This document shows positions 18,309 through 27,925 of a DNA stretch of 64,000 nucleotides, piece after piece. The position numbers and the translations under genes are program-made. Position 1 is the first letter of the stretch. Each line of letters opens with the position of its first letter. Origin of the DNA: CAXBGS01 sp963975425 (GTDB lineage: Bacteria; Planctomycetota; Planctomycetia; Pirellulales; Pirellulaceae); assembly GCA_963975425.1 (NCBI GenBank), contig CAXBGS010000013.1, forward strand, positions 62,001-126,000, in the 5' to 3' direction. Below the pieces are notes generated by a model. The model was not told where the DNA came from. It did no database searches and saw only the letters and a program-made list of their open reading frames with translations.

Positions 18309-19634
18309 ATGGGAAGTCCGTTTTCTGCTGAAACACAGCTCGCCGCGATCAAGAAACTCTTAAATTCGGTCTCGGCCCCCTTGGACATGAATGTCTCGGT
18401 CAAACTGTGGAACGGCGAACAGATTCCGTTGGGCGAAAACGTCGACGGTAAATACACGATCGACCTTTCTGGCCCTGGCGTCATCGGATCGCTGATCCGC
18501 AAACCGACCCTCGAGACGCTGGTCCGCTTGTATGCGACAGGTCATATAAAATTCGAAGGCGGCGACCTGATCGAATTCACCGATGCGCTCAAGACAGATC
18601 GCGAGAACCGAAAGAAGCTAAAGCAGGTCAGCAAGTCCATGCTGGTCAAACAAACGATTCCGTTTTTGTTTGCCAAGACAAATCCGACCGGTCTAAAAAC
18701 GGGATTCCAAGACGACAGTGTCGGACGCAAACAGTCCAAACGTGACAACAAGGACTACATTCAATTTCACTACGATGTCAGCAACGAGTTCTACAAACTG
18801 TTTCTTGGATCTGAAATGGTTTACACGTGCGGCTATTTTACAAATTGGAACAATAGCCTGGACCAAGCCCAACACGACAAGCTTGACATGATATGTCGAA
18901 AGCTAAGACTTGAACCGGGCGACAAGATGTTGGACATCGGATGTGGATGGGGCGGTTTGATTTGCCACGCCGCAAAGAACTACGGCGTTCAGGCGCACGG
19001 CGTCACGCTATCGCAAACGCAACACGACTACGCAAAACAAAAGATCGAAGAACTGGGCCTGCGTGATCAGGTGACGGTCGAGATATGTGACTACGCCGAC
19101 CACCATGGCAATTACGATAAAATTTCCAGCATCGGCATGTCCGAGCACATTGGTGCGGCGAACTACCCGGCTTATTTCAACAAAATCAATTCGCTGCTTC
19201 GCGACCGTGGCATCGTGCTGAACCACGCCATTGCGAGCCGAGCCAAAGCATCCAAACGGCTAGCCAAACGGATTCGTCCCGAGCGTGCGTTTATCTTGAA
19301 ATACATTTTCCCTGGCTCCGAACTGACACCGGTAGGCATGACAACGGATTGCTTGGAACGCAGTGGTTTCGAGGTTCACGACGTAGAGTCTTGGCGGGAA
19401 CACTACTCATTGACGCTGAAGTATTGGTGCAAAAACTTGTCGGCCAACAAGGAACGCGCAATCGAACTAGTGGGCGAAGAACGGTACCGCCTATGGGTCG
19501 CCTACCTTGCCGGCGGTTCAGCCGGATTCGCTGCGGGTTCGATCAAGATTTTTCAAGTGGTCGCAACCAAACGTGCGCAAAAAGGATGGTCCGGAATGCC
19601 ACTCACGCGAGAACATCTCTATCGAGCTGCCTAA
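18309..19634 (+). CDS. cfa: cyclopropane-fatty-acyl-phospholipid synthase family methyltransferase
   Basis: It transfers a methylene group from SAM to unsaturated acyl chains of membrane phospholipids (or is a close fatty-acid methyltransferase). The 441-residue protein has an N-terminal lipid-binding domain (1-150) and a class I SAM methyltransferase domain (about 160-430). Visible markers: FHYDVSNEFYKLFLG and MVYTCGYFTNW before the SAM fold, motif I MLDIGCGWGG near 207-216, SIGMSEHIGAANYPAYF near 276-292 (the EMxEHVG region), and YxLWxAYLAGG near the end. No signal peptide, consistent with a peripheral inner-membrane enzyme. ATG 18309 directly follows a purine-rich GGAGACTCCAAGG leader. Close relatives can be mycolic-type or unsaturated fatty-acid methyltransferases. 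Confidence 0.88.
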   Translation: MGSPFSAETQLAAIKKLLNSVSAPLDMNVSVKLWNGEQIPLGENVDGKYTIDLSGPGVIGSLIRKPTLETLVRLYATGHIKFEGGDLIEFTDALKTDRENRKKLKQVSKSMLVKQTIPFLFAKTNPTGLKTGFQDDSVGRKQSKRDNKDYIQFHYDVSNEFYKLFLGSEMVYTCGYFTNWNNSLDQAQHDKLDMICRKLRLEPGDKMLDIGCGWGGLICHAAKNYGVQAHGVTLSQTQHDYAKQKIEELGLRDQVTVEICDYADHHGNYDKISSIGMSEHIGAANYPAYFNKINSLLRDRGIVLNHAIASRAKASKRLAKRIRPERAFILKYIFPGSELTPVGMTTDCLERSGFEVHDVESWREHYSLTLKYWCKNLSANKERAIELVGEERYRLWVAYLAGGSAGFAAGSIKIFQVVATKRAQKGWSGMPLTREHLYRAA

Positions 19635-19857
19635 AGCCAATCGCGCTGGCTAGGTGAACTTACCGGGACGACGTCTCGTTAAGAACGGGATACTTGAACC
19701 CCCAGTGCAAAACGCTCGTCCATGAATCCGTTCCATACTCACCGGTCAAGCTCTAGCTGGTGTCGTTTCAGTGCAGGCGCCCAACACAGGCGTCCAACTC
19801 AGGCATCAATATTCGATTGCCGCCGGATCTTGATTCACCGAAGTACGCACGCGAGAT

Positions 19858-21069
19858 TCAGCGACTTGAATTTTGCTTCTCCAACGCATCCGCCTTTTGC
19901 GGCGCAGCACGCTTGTCACGATTATCGCCGAAATCGCTGTTTACGGTGATGCTCCAAACCGCTTTGGATCGGACACGCGGTCGTACTTCACCGCTTGCGA
20001 TGATGACTTGATCATTCCATTTGACGGGAATCGTGGTGACGCTGTTTTGCGGAATGGGTCCCGCGGAAGACCAGTGATCAGTGCTTGCGTGATAGGACAG
20101 TGCTTCTTTCGGAAATCCGGGATGCTGATCCTTTAGATCATCGGCTTTTGAAAACAAGGTTCCGTCGGCTCCGCCGAGCACGACAAAACGGTCTTTCCCT
20201 GACGCGATCGCCGTGCCCGCCATCACACATCGTGGCAAGTCCGCGAGTCGTTGCCACTGCGATGACTTTGGGCGATATTCCCACAGGTCTTTTAGGAACC
20301 GGACATCGTCAGCGGTCTGGCGTCGCCCGCTCATCACGTACACGCGAGGATCATCGGCGTTATCGTTTGCGACGGTCAAGTTGAACGCTCGCGGCCCGCC
20401 CGGCACGCTGCTGGTTTGGTGCCATCGAAACGCATCGGGCTTTTTCATCGCTGACAGATCGAGCGTCCAAAAGTTTTGCATTGCGGAATCAAATCCATTC
20501 GCCGATTGCCCACCTGCGAGGTAGATCACGTCTCCGATCAGTGCCGCTTGACCGTAGGCACAGGGGCACGGCATCGGAGGTAATTCAACCTGGTTGATGG
20601 ATCTGCTGCCTGGATCCCACCGCAACAGAAACACCTCGTCATAGCATCGATCCGCGTCACTTCCGCCCATGCAAACAACGCCTGCGGCCGTCGAAACCGC
20701 GGTACCATATGCGATCGGACGTTCAAGTCGGCCGGCCTCTTGCCAGATGAATTTGTCATCAATCTTAGTGAGCACGACGATGCGGTCGTGCCAGACTTTT
20801 TCACTCTGCCACACCGGGTGCGGAAAGTTTGCTCCCCCGGCAACGATCAGCGCGTCTTGGTGGACACCGACAAATGGCCCAGCAACTCCGAGTGCGCCGG
20901 GATAGTCCGGAAGGCGCTTCCAATGAAGTCCAGAAGACTCATTGCCCGTTCCTGGCTGCGCAGCGTCTGCTGCTGAACTTGATCGGCCATCCAGCATCAC
21001 CAATTGCAACAACACCAACATCAGTCCGCCGCAGCGCCAGACACCGTCACGCGATCGAGTGGCAATCAT
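19858..21069 (-). CDS. secreted cyclically permuted mutarotase / NanM-like Kelch beta-propeller
   Basis: The frame is open to 21459, but ATG 21069 is chosen: AGGAG sits 8 nt upstream and a signal peptide follows (MIATRSRDGVWRCGG, then LMLVLLQLVML, cleavage near SAADA). The 403-residue product has Kelch-type propeller repeats. The opening LPDYPGALGVAGPFVGVH and ALIVAGGANFP are characteristic of the cyclically permuted mutarotase family related to N-acetylneuraminate epimerase NanM. Later strands show YLAGGQ, YVMSGRR, FVVLGGADG and IIASGEVRPRVRS. Such proteins interconvert sugar anomers in the periplasm. No sialidase or nan genes lie nearby, so sialic acid as substrate is not supported. The gene is isolated: cfa upstream on the other strand, and a divergent gene at 21481. 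Confidence 0.78.
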   Translation of the reverse strand: MIATRSRDGVWRCGGLMLVLLQLVMLDGRSSSAADAAQPGTGNESSGLHWKRLPDYPGALGVAGPFVGVHQDALIVAGGANFPHPVWQSEKVWHDRIVVLTKIDDKFIWQEAGRLERPIAYGTAVSTAAGVVCMGGSDADRCYDEVFLLRWDPGSRSINQVELPPMPCPCAYGQAALIGDVIYLAGGQSANGFDSAMQNFWTLDLSAMKKPDAFRWHQTSSVPGGPRAFNLTVANDNADDPRVYVMSGRRQTADDVRFLKDLWEYRPKSSQWQRLADLPRCVMAGTAIASGKDRFVVLGGADGTLFSKADDLKDQHPGFPKEALSYHASTDHWSSAGPIPQNSVTTIPVKWNDQVIIASGEVRPRVRSKAVWSITVNSDFGDNRDKRAAPQKADALEKQNSSR

Positions 21070-21480
21070 TCCGCATTCTCCTGAGCGTAAAAAAAGATGT
21101 TGTTCGTTTCGACTCGACGTTCGACGTCGCGACCGTCTTTCCATCCGAGTCACCAGACAATCCGTCATCGTAGTCGCTCTCGCAGCGAATCGGTGTGACG
21201 GTGGTCGGCGCGACGAGCAAACATTCGTTCTCGCGGCGAAAACTTGGGACGTTGCCACCGTGATCGACCGAATGAGCCTGGGCGAGAACCGCAGGAGCCC
21301 CAAACGTGGAAATCGCTGACAAATTTGGCGGATGTGTCGATTCGCTTTTTGCGTCCACCGAAATGACAAACTGATAAAATGTGAGCACGATCGATGGCGG
21401 CACGCGAGCCGGTCACGATTGTATCGGTTTCTGCGCCACAGCTTTTCACCGACTTGCAAGTCTTACGAGGGAGTCTCGCC

Positions 21481-22263
21481 ATGCACCATTTTCCAGTCAG
21501 AATGATCGCCCTGATGCTAGTGGTAACGCCGATGCCCCTCGCGACCGCGGATCGATTGCAGCTGTCCAACGGTGACGAAATCCAAGGCGATTTGCTGGAA
21601 TTTTCCGACGGACAAATCCGATTCCGTCACACGATCCTGGGAGAGTTCAATATCCCACGTGGTGAAGTTCACGCAATCGAGCTTGGTCCCAAGCGCGGTG
21701 GCAAGCGTTTGATGGCCGACGGGACACCGGCGGGTCCGGAAACACCAGAAGAGGTCATCGATCGTCTCGTCAATCCTGAGCTTGATACTGATGCGGTGAA
21801 GGATCTCGAGAAGGGAGCCAAACGCGTTGCCACACCGCAGGACGCCGTCGAGCAACTGCGCCGCGAAGGGGTCGACGGGAAAACGATGGGGCAACTGCAC
21901 AATCTGCTGCCCGGTTTCGGAAGCCCCGAAGTCCAAGACGGGTTTCGCGCTCGCGTGGAAGGCTTGATGTCCGGATCGCTAACGATTGACGACATTCGCA
22001 ATGAAGCAATCGATGCGCGTGGACAGTTAAAGGAACTGATGGACGATCTTGGCCCCAGCGGTGCTGCACTAAATGGATACTATGGAATCTTGGACGGATT
22101 CATCAAGAAAACAGATCCGAATCAGCCGCTCGCGCCTCCGGGGATCGCTCCACAGCCGATCGCACCGCTGCCCATTTCACCGCTGCCCATTTCACCACTG
22201 CCCACTTCACCACTGACCCCGCGTTCGAACGACGACGCTGACGCCGACACCGAGGCGCCATAG
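21481..22263 (+). CDS. secreted hypothetical protein with proline-rich PLPIS repeats
   Basis: The frame is open from 21394; ATG 21481 is preferred because GAGGGAG precedes it and a signal peptide follows (MHHFPVRMIALMLVVTPMPLATA). Residues about 24-67 form a small beta-barrel-like domain (RLQLSNGDEIQGDLLEFSDG, then IRFRHTILGEFNIPRGEV) similar in pattern to Sm/SH3-like domains of other planctomycete secreted proteins. The middle is helical and charged. The C-terminus has IAPLPISPLPISPLPTSPL, encoded by an in-frame 15-bp tandem repeat, then an acidic tail. Function unknown. It ends 18 bp from the convergent sulfatase gene. Confidence 0.7.
   Translation: MHHFPVRMIALMLVVTPMPLATADRLQLSNGDEIQGDLLEFSDGQIRFRHTILGEFNIPRGEVHAIELGPKRGGKRLMADGTPAGPETPEEVIDRLVNPELDTDAVKDLEKGAKRVATPQDAVEQLRREGVDGKTMGQLHNLLPGFGSPEVQDGFRARVEGLMSGSLTIDDIRNEAIDARGQLKELMDDLGPSGAALNGYYGILDGFIKKTDPNQPLAPPGIAPQPIAPLPISPLPISPLPTSPLTPRSNDDADADTEAP
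22165..22209 (+). repeat. in-frame 15-bp tandem repeat encoding PLPIS
   Basis: CCGCTGCCCATTTCA at 22165-22179 and 22180-22194, then CCACTGCCCACTTCA at 22195-22209 and a decayed fourth copy to about 22224. Each unit adds one Pro-Leu-Pro-Ile/Thr-Ser pentapeptide. Confidence 0.9.
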
Positions 22264-22281
22264 CCGACCGATCGCTGCCCG

Positions 22282-23673
22282 CTAGGACTTGGCGTTTAAG
22301 CGTTTGGCGGCTTCGACATCCGCTTTGTTCTCGTTCGGCGGCCCCTCATGGTCCAGCACGGGCGCTGGCAACTTTTCGATGAGCTGGTTAAAGAACCCTT
22401 TCGCCTTGACCACTTCGGGATCTTGAGAATCCGTCACTTCGACATACCCTTCGCCATCGCGGTTGTTGCCGCAATCGAACAGGTGACCCCAGTGAAGCGG
22501 AGAGTTGTCTTCGAGTAACCAACGCTTGGTCCTTAAAATCCGACGATCGGCTTGAAACGCAAAGATCCAATCGCGAGTCTGCTCGCTTCGCCCACGCAAA
22601 AAACTTGCGTACGAGCGGCCATCGATCGGACGATCATCGGGAAGTTTCGCACCGGCAAGTTCAACAATCGTTGGCAGAACGTCGGATAAGTCCGTAAGTT
22701 CCATCGTCGAACCTCTTTGCTTGACGATACCGGGGCCGTTCACAATCATCGGCACTCGGGCACCACGTTCAGTCGGCTGTGACTTGCCATCGCCACCAGT
22801 CCCGTTGTCGCCGGTAAAGAACAGCACCGTGTTATCACGTAAGCCAAGAGATTCGATCTGTGATACTAATCGGCCGACCAACTTGTCCGTGTATTGGACG
22901 TAGTGTTTTAGGTTCTGCTGTGACTTCTCAGTCTTGTCGGCATCGGATTGCGTTGAATCCGGCGTGCTATACCAGGGTGAATGCGTCAGGCACATCGGAT
23001 AATACAAAAAGAACGGCTGATCTTGATTTCGCCGCATGAAATCACAAAGAAACTCGGTGTGCATGTCGGGACCAAAGTCGTTCTTGGTCGTCGGTACCCA
23101 ACTTCCGTTTTGCAGAATGCTGGGATGCCAATAGCGAGAAATAAAGTCGATACCTGCCGCTTTGACTTTCGCGCGGTCCTCTGGCGTGTAGTAGCCTTCG
23201 TAACCCCACATCGAATACTCATCGAAACCTGCTTCTCGGATCAGTGTCGGCTGACTGCCTGACAATTGCCATTTTCCGGCAACAGCAGTCGCATAGCCCG
23301 CTTCCTTTAAAATCTGCCCGAACGTGCGATGGCTTGCGATGCGGTCACGGGGATCGCCCGGTTCGGTACCGCCTCTCTTGCTGCCGAAGTTGTAGATGCC
23401 GTTATGACAGCCGTACTGCCCCGTCATCAACATAAACCGCGTTGGGTGACAAACCGGCGAGGTAAAACATGTTTCAAACTTCACACCCTCGGCGCCAAGC
23501 TTGTCCAGCACTGGCGTTTTGTGTTCAGGGTGTCCGTAACAAGCGAGTTCCGATGCCCCAAGATCATCGACCATGATCACAACGATGTTAGGCTGCTTTG
23601 AAACTTCATCAGCACGCCCCGACGATGTGGATAGGAACAAAACGAACGCGAGAAGGGAGAACGTAGCTTTCAA
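22282..23673 (-). CDS. secreted type I sulfatase
   Basis: It hydrolyses sulfate esters using a formylglycine made from cysteine. The only plausible start is TTG at 23673 (MKATFSLLAF reading), giving a signal peptide cut near SGRA (about residue 21); no in-frame ATG precedes the domain. Metal ligands: VDDLG near 35-39 and the late FTGDNG. The sulfatase signature is CHPTR with Cys75, followed by LMTGQYG. The total of 463 residues is normal for a single-domain sulfatase. It carries no visible extra domain, unlike the two fusions at 35-41 kb. The formylglycine-generating enzyme is not in this window. Substrate unknown. Confidence 0.92.
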   Translation of the reverse strand: MKATFSLLAFVLFLSTSSGRADEVSKQPNIVVIMVDDLGASELACYGHPEHKTPVLDKLGAEGVKFETCFTSPVCHPTRFMLMTGQYGCHNGIYNFGSKRGGTEPGDPRDRIASHRTFGQILKEAGYATAVAGKWQLSGSQPTLIREAGFDEYSMWGYEGYYTPEDRAKVKAAGIDFISRYWHPSILQNGSWVPTTKNDFGPDMHTEFLCDFMRRNQDQPFFLYYPMCLTHSPWYSTPDSTQSDADKTEKSQQNLKHYVQYTDKLVGRLVSQIESLGLRDNTVLFFTGDNGTGGDGKSQPTERGARVPMIVNGPGIVKQRGSTMELTDLSDVLPTIVELAGAKLPDDRPIDGRSYASFLRGRSEQTRDWIFAFQADRRILRTKRWLLEDNSPLHWGHLFDCGNNRDGEGYVEVTDSQDPEVVKAKGFFNQLIEKLPAPVLDHEGPPNENKADVEAAKRLNAKS

Positions 23674-23996
23674 GATTCTGATCCAGTTGGCGGGTAGAGC
23701 TAGACATCGACTGAACGATGGCGATGCAACGGTTTTCTCACGTGAAGACTGCGAGCGAGAAAGGAAGGAATATGCGTCGAACTATCGACTGAAGCAGGCG
23801 GTAACATTTGCACAGGTACGTAACGCAACTTCGATCGATAGCGTCGCTGCCCCCGTTTGAGAATATAGCGAAGCGGCGTGGCCCGGGCAGCTACGTTTCG
23901 ACTTTGTTGAACGCCGACTAGTTGAACTCCCGCGATTCGCAAACGCGGAGCGATCGAAAAATTGACGCGGGCGAAGCGGACCTTTAGAGTGATTGG
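23674..23996. other. 323-bp divergent intergenic region
   Basis: No gene supported. It holds the promoters of the sulfatase (minus) and the 207-residue protein (plus). An inverted repeat, GCTGCCC at 23846-23852 and GGGCAGC at 23885-23891, extended by CGT/ACG after one mismatch, encloses a 32-nt loop; it may be a regulatory site. Confidence 0.5.
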
Positions 23997-24620
23997 ATGC
24001 GAATATCCTGCTTGATTCTTTTCCTGATTCTATTTTCGAGTCCCGGGCTGTCCGAGACATCGTTTCAGTTCGACGTCGACAAAGACTGGCGAGGCGAGCG
24101 AATCGAATTGCCACCCAAGTTTGCACAGGCAATGACTTGGAAGGGGACCGAAGTCATTCGATTCGCACCGGGAATGTTTCAGGTCGAATCGGAAACCTTT
24201 TTCACATACGTCATTGTGTTTCTGCTTGACCCCGCTTCGGACGTCACCCCCAAGGCAACGCAACAACAGCTCTTGCACTATTTTCAAGGGCTTGCTTCAT
24301 CGGTCTCAAGGGGCAAAAGGCGAGCCGTTGACGTCGACGGGTTCCAGCTCGAGCTTGGTTCGTGGCAAAAGAAATCCGTCGACCGTCGCGAACGCGAGAC
24401 GACGACAGGCACACTGAAGTGGGTCGAACCATTCCGCACGATGTCGAATCAAACTTTGCAGTTGCGCGTCGAAAAATGGAATCATGCCGATCAACCGGCG
24501 ATCCTGGTCACTCTGAGTCCCCAACCCTTTGACCACTCGGTGTGGAACGAACTGGGGCGCATCGCAAAGACGTTTCGCTTTGGCGACGAATCGAGCGATG
24601 AACGGGCAAAGAACAATTGA
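23997..24620 (+). CDS. secreted hypothetical protein
   Basis: 207 residues beginning with the signal peptide MRISCLILFLILFSSPGLS, cleaved near residue 19. The mature part alternates strands and short helices (FQFDVDKDW, then ELPPKFAQAMTWKGTEVIRFAPGMF, then FFTYVIVFLLDP), a central Arg/Lys-rich stretch near 100-135, and a charged tail. No catalytic motif is visible. FFTYVIVFLL could be a buried strand rather than a membrane span. I do not recognise the family. Divergent from the sulfatase gene at 22282. Confidence 0.65.
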   Translation: MRISCLILFLILFSSPGLSETSFQFDVDKDWRGERIELPPKFAQAMTWKGTEVIRFAPGMFQVESETFFTYVIVFLLDPASDVTPKATQQQLLHYFQGLASSVSRGKRRAVDVDGFQLELGSWQKKSVDRRERETTTGTLKWVEPFRTMSNQTLQLRVEKWNHADQPAILVTLSPQPFDHSVWNELGRIAKTFRFGDESSDERAKNN

Positions 24621-24949
24621 GCGAAACCACAAGCATCAAACGCAACAACTCGCTTTCTGCTGGCGATGCATTTTGCGTGATTCCTTTATGATACCGAAAC
24701 AGCGGAATTGAGAAATCTCATTGGCCATCGCGAGCTATCCCGGCAGCGTCACATTGGCATCGTTACCGTGCGAAACCACTCTTCGTTCGAACAAAACTGA
24801 TTTCCATCCCCAAAAGGAGCGCCCCGACAATCCTCGCTTGCTGCCCTGATTACAGGGCTTTGGACCGGTGACAGCTCCGACACGTCGATGTCACCGGACC
24901 ACTTCCTTTTCTTCGCTGCTATCGCTTGCACGTCTTTGGAGTACTGAAA
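24621..24949. other. 329-bp intergenic region with two tandem hairpins
   Basis: No gene supported. The right half carries two adjacent hairpins (24843-24858 and 24865-24897) just upstream of the gene at 24950. Confidence 0.65.
24843..24899 (+). promoter_or_regulatory. two tandem hairpins upstream of an orphan gene
   Basis: Hairpin 1: GCCCTG (24843-24848), loop ATTA, CAGGGC (24853-24858). Hairpin 2: CCGGTGACA (24865-24873), 15-nt loop, TGTCACCGG (24889-24897), extended by GG/CC after one mismatch. The second ends about 50 bp before the ATG at 24950. It could be a leader structure of that gene or a late terminator of the gene ending at 24620. Confidence 0.45.
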
Positions 24950-26029
24950 ATGTCCGTAACCATTCCGCGTCCAGTAAGTCGCCGCCCTGTCACGAGTCAA
25001 GTGAAACCATCCAAGGTCGATCCATTCTCAGCGAAACCTTTTACGCTTGAGCAAGAGCTTGAACCTTTCGGGAAATGGGTTGGCGATCCGATCTGGATTC
25101 CGCCCAAAGATTCTAGCAAGACAATGGCGGAATCGATGCTCCGTTCAGCTAGCCCCTTGACGCCGAAAGCGAAACGCTGGTCGGTTGTCGAACAGACACA
25201 CCGAAAACAGTTCACCCAGGTTCGCGAAATCGATCTGTGCAAAGATTCCATTCGTTTACCAAAGGGAAAATTCTTTGTCAGCGTGACTGAACAACGAGAT
25301 TTTGACAAAATCACGGATTCCATTCCCGCGTGCGTGCAAACGCGGCTTGATGAATTCATGGCGGGTCCGGGCAAGAGACCCGGTGTGAAAGTTTATTACC
25401 TAAAGCCACTGTGCGTTGAAGTCGGCGACGATCTGATCCTGACAACTCGCGCAGACATGATGGCGGCAGTGAAAAAAATCCAAGATGAAGTGTTTGCCGA
25501 GTATCGTCGCATGTATTTGCCGCAACGATCGTTGGAATTTGTCAAAGCAGCCGTTAACGTCGCCTCGGCGATTCCCCGGGGTGTCGTGAAACATCTGGTC
25601 GGCCGTCGACAGAGACAGATCGATGCCTACCAAGCCCGGTTAGAATTCAAACGTAGAAAGACCGCGTTGAGCGCTGCTCGCACACACCGCAAGTGCCGCA
25701 CTCACGGCTGTACGTTCGACGAAATGTTGGCACTGACCAATCCGCTGGAACGGGCCGATGTGATCGAACAGTATGGCATCGAGCAGAACCTATCCCGTGC
25801 CAAGCGAGATCAATTGATGATGATGGCCGCGGGAAGCATTCCCTGGTTCGTCGCGCTATCGATGGGCATCAGCTACGTCACCGTGTTGTCAAAAGTGACA
25901 ATTACCTTTGCACCACCGATCATGGTTTGTGATCCCGCCTTCATTGCCGAAATGCCAGGATCGAATGGCGTCGTGCTCAAGATCGGACACTTCGACGAAA
26001 TCGGCGGAGTCACGCACGTTGAGATCTGA
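24950..26029 (+). CDS. hypothetical cytoplasmic or membrane-associated protein
   Basis: ATG 24950 is chosen over 24926 because TTGGAG stands about 9 nt upstream. There is no signal peptide, which is unusual in this neighbourhood. The 359-residue protein is basic, with many Lys/Arg. Notable parts: a helical middle (QRSLEFVKAAVNVAS, then HLVGRRQRQIDAYQARLEF), a pair of Cys/His in KCRTHGC near 250, and one hydrophobic stretch near 300-330 (IPWFVALSMGISYVTVL) that might be a membrane segment. No known family recognised. It is preceded by two hairpins and ends 9 bp from the convergent DUF1549 gene. Confidence 0.65.
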   Translation: MSVTIPRPVSRRPVTSQVKPSKVDPFSAKPFTLEQELEPFGKWVGDPIWIPPKDSSKTMAESMLRSASPLTPKAKRWSVVEQTHRKQFTQVREIDLCKDSIRLPKGKFFVSVTEQRDFDKITDSIPACVQTRLDEFMAGPGKRPGVKVYYLKPLCVEVGDDLILTTRADMMAAVKKIQDEVFAEYRRMYLPQRSLEFVKAAVNVASAIPRGVVKHLVGRRQRQIDAYQARLEFKRRKTALSAARTHRKCRTHGCTFDEMLALTNPLERADVIEQYGIEQNLSRAKRDQLMMMAAGSIPWFVALSMGISYVTVLSKVTITFAPPIMVCDPAFIAEMPGSNGVVLKIGHFDEIGGVTHVEI

Positions 26030-26038
26030 TCCACGTGA

Positions 26039-27925
26039 TCAATCGATGTAAAGAAACAGATTGGAATTGAACATCGCTCGGCACAGGTCGGTCAGCGCGT
26101 CAAGTTCTGCTCCGGCCCCTCGCAAGGTGGTTGTTTGTTGCTTGAGGAAGTCAATCGCTTGGCTCTTTTCAGCATCTGAGGGCCGGCGTGAAAAGAGACG
26201 TCGATAAAGTTCGTCAATTTGTTTGTCTCGGCGCGAGCTATTTTCGGTGAGCAGTTTCGCGAATCGGGTTGCTGCGTCTAAAGTAAATCTCGAGTTCAAC
26301 AGAGTCAGCGATTGGACGGCTGTCGTTGATGGTTGGCGCACAGCGCAACTGCAATTCGCGGCCGGACGGTCAAACGTCGCGAACATCGGATAACGCAAGT
26401 TCCGGCGTGCAAAAAGATAAATACTCCGTCGATAGTGATCTGCTTCACGGGGACTTTCGTCCCACTGCCCCTTCAACAGGGTGCTCAGCATTTCTTGAGG
26501 TAACGGCGGTCGTACACCGGGGCCGCCTGCTTGATGATCCAGTTGCCCGCTAATCATTAGCATCGAATCGCGGATTGCTTCGGCGTTCAATCGTCGCCGA
26601 GGAAACCTGGACAGCAGTCGATTGTCAGGATCTTCAAGAAGCGCCTTATTCCACGACGCGCGGTCGCCCGCCGACTCGCGATTAGTCGCCGGATGACTCT
26701 GGGTCTGATAGACCGCTGACAAAACGATCTCGCGGTGCAGCGCCTTCAGGCTCCAGCCTTGTGAGACAAAATTAGTGGTTAGATGATCCAGCAGCTCAGG
26801 ATGCGAGGGATCGTCGCCCATCACACCAAAGTCGCTGGGTGTTCGCGAGAAACCATTTCCAAAATGAAATTGCCAGACACGATTGACGATCGAGCGTGCC
26901 GTCAGCGGGTTTGCAGCATCGGTCAACCAACGCGCCAGTTCCATGCGGCGTTGTCCGTCGTGTGCAGACTCCACTTCCTGGTTTGCACGGTTGGCAATCC
27001 TGGGAAACGCGGGATCAAGTTTTGGTCCGGGACTTCGCCAATCGCCTCGGTGAAAGAGTCGACTGACAAACTGAGTGTCTGCACCATCTGACAAAGTCGT
27101 TACCGACTTCTTTGCCTGCAGTTTGATAGCAGGATCAAAGAAAGCGCGCAGCCGATAAAAGTCTGCCTGACTGATCGCGTCGTACTTGTGGTCGTGGCAC
27201 TCGGCGCAACCGATTTGCAAACTCAAAAAAACCGATCCGAAAGTCGACGTCAGCTCATTGAGCAAGACATGCTTGCGTTCGTCCTGCGAATTAATATCGG
27301 GCATGTCCGGGCCCGACAAACAGAATGCAGTCGAAATCGCTGCATCTGGATCTTCGGCATCGAGAACGTCCCCTGCGACCTGTCGGGTGATGAATGCGTC
27401 CAACGGCATGTCGTCATTAATCGCATCGATGACCCAATCACGAAACTTCCAGGCGTCCGGCCGAAGTCGGTCATGTTCAAAACCGTCGGTTTCGGCAAAG
27501 CGCGCCAAGTCCAACCAGTGCTGTGACCAATGCCGACCGTACTGCGGCGAGGCAAGCAGTCGATCGACGAGTCGGCGATATGCGCCCGGACGATCGTCGT
27601 TGAGATAAGAGTAAATCTGTGCTGTACTCGGCGGCAAACCGTGCAAGCCGTAAGTCAATCGTCGAATCAAAGTCGACCGGTCCGCCGTGCCCGTCGGTCG
27701 TAACGATTTCGATTCCAATCTAGCCAGAATGAAATAGTCGATCGAGGTTTGCGGCCACGATGCAGACGCCACTTTGGGTACCGTCGGCGATGCAACCGGT
27801 TGAAACGACCAGTGGTCCCTGTCGAAATCGTCGATGGGAATTTCATCGATCACGGTTGCCGGCTCGTCAGCGATCGACAAGCCGACAAACACCATGATCA
27901 GCACGAACGACGTCAAGCACCGCAT
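26039..27925 (-). CDS. DUF1549/DUF1553 protein with c-type heme-like motif
   Basis: Planctomycete-specific secreted protein. Start chosen at ATG 27925, which overlaps the TGA of the DUF1501 gene by one base (TGATG); a GTG directly before it is possible. A signal peptide (MRCLTSFVLIMVFVGLSIA) leads to DUF1549 (about 45-260): WPQTSIDYFILARLE, then HWLDLARFAETDGFEHDR, with CAECHDHKYD near 235-245, the CxxCH present in the family. DUF1553 follows (about 320-620): NPLTARSIVNRVWQFHFGNG, the DFGVMGDDPSHPELLDHL region and RRLNAEAIRDSML. An N-terminal Planctomycete cytochrome C domain, common in longer homologues, is absent. The protein probably acts with its DUF1501 partner; biochemical function is unknown. 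Confidence 0.9.
   Translation of the reverse strand: MRCLTSFVLIMVFVGLSIADEPATVIDEIPIDDFDRDHWSFQPVASPTVPKVASASWPQTSIDYFILARLESKSLRPTGTADRSTLIRRLTYGLHGLPPSTAQIYSYLNDDRPGAYRRLVDRLLASPQYGRHWSQHWLDLARFAETDGFEHDRLRPDAWKFRDWVIDAINDDMPLDAFITRQVAGDVLDAEDPDAAISTAFCLSGPDMPDINSQDERKHVLLNELTSTFGSVFLSLQIGCAECHDHKYDAISQADFYRLRAFFDPAIKLQAKKSVTTLSDGADTQFVSRLFHRGDWRSPGPKLDPAFPRIANRANQEVESAHDGQRRMELARWLTDAANPLTARSIVNRVWQFHFGNGFSRTPSDFGVMGDDPSHPELLDHLTTNFVSQGWSLKALHREIVLSAVYQTQSHPATNRESAGDRASWNKALLEDPDNRLLSRFPRRRLNAEAIRDSMLMISGQLDHQAGGPGVRPPLPQEMLSTLLKGQWDESPREADHYRRSIYLFARRNLRYPMFATFDRPAANCSCAVRQPSTTAVQSLTLLNSRFTLDAATRFAKLLTENSSRRDKQIDELYRRLFSRRPSDAEKSQAIDFLKQQTTTLRGAGAELDALTDLCRAMFNSNLFLYID

Noticed and set aside
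19858..21069. Sialic-acid utilisation based on the NanM-like protein
   Set aside because: No sialidase, NanA/NanK/NanE or transporter gene accompanies it; the family acts on other sugars too.
26027..26041. TGATC-CACGT-GATCA inverted repeat over two convergent stop codons
   Set aside because: Only a 5-bp stem, easily explained by chance; kept out of the terminator list.
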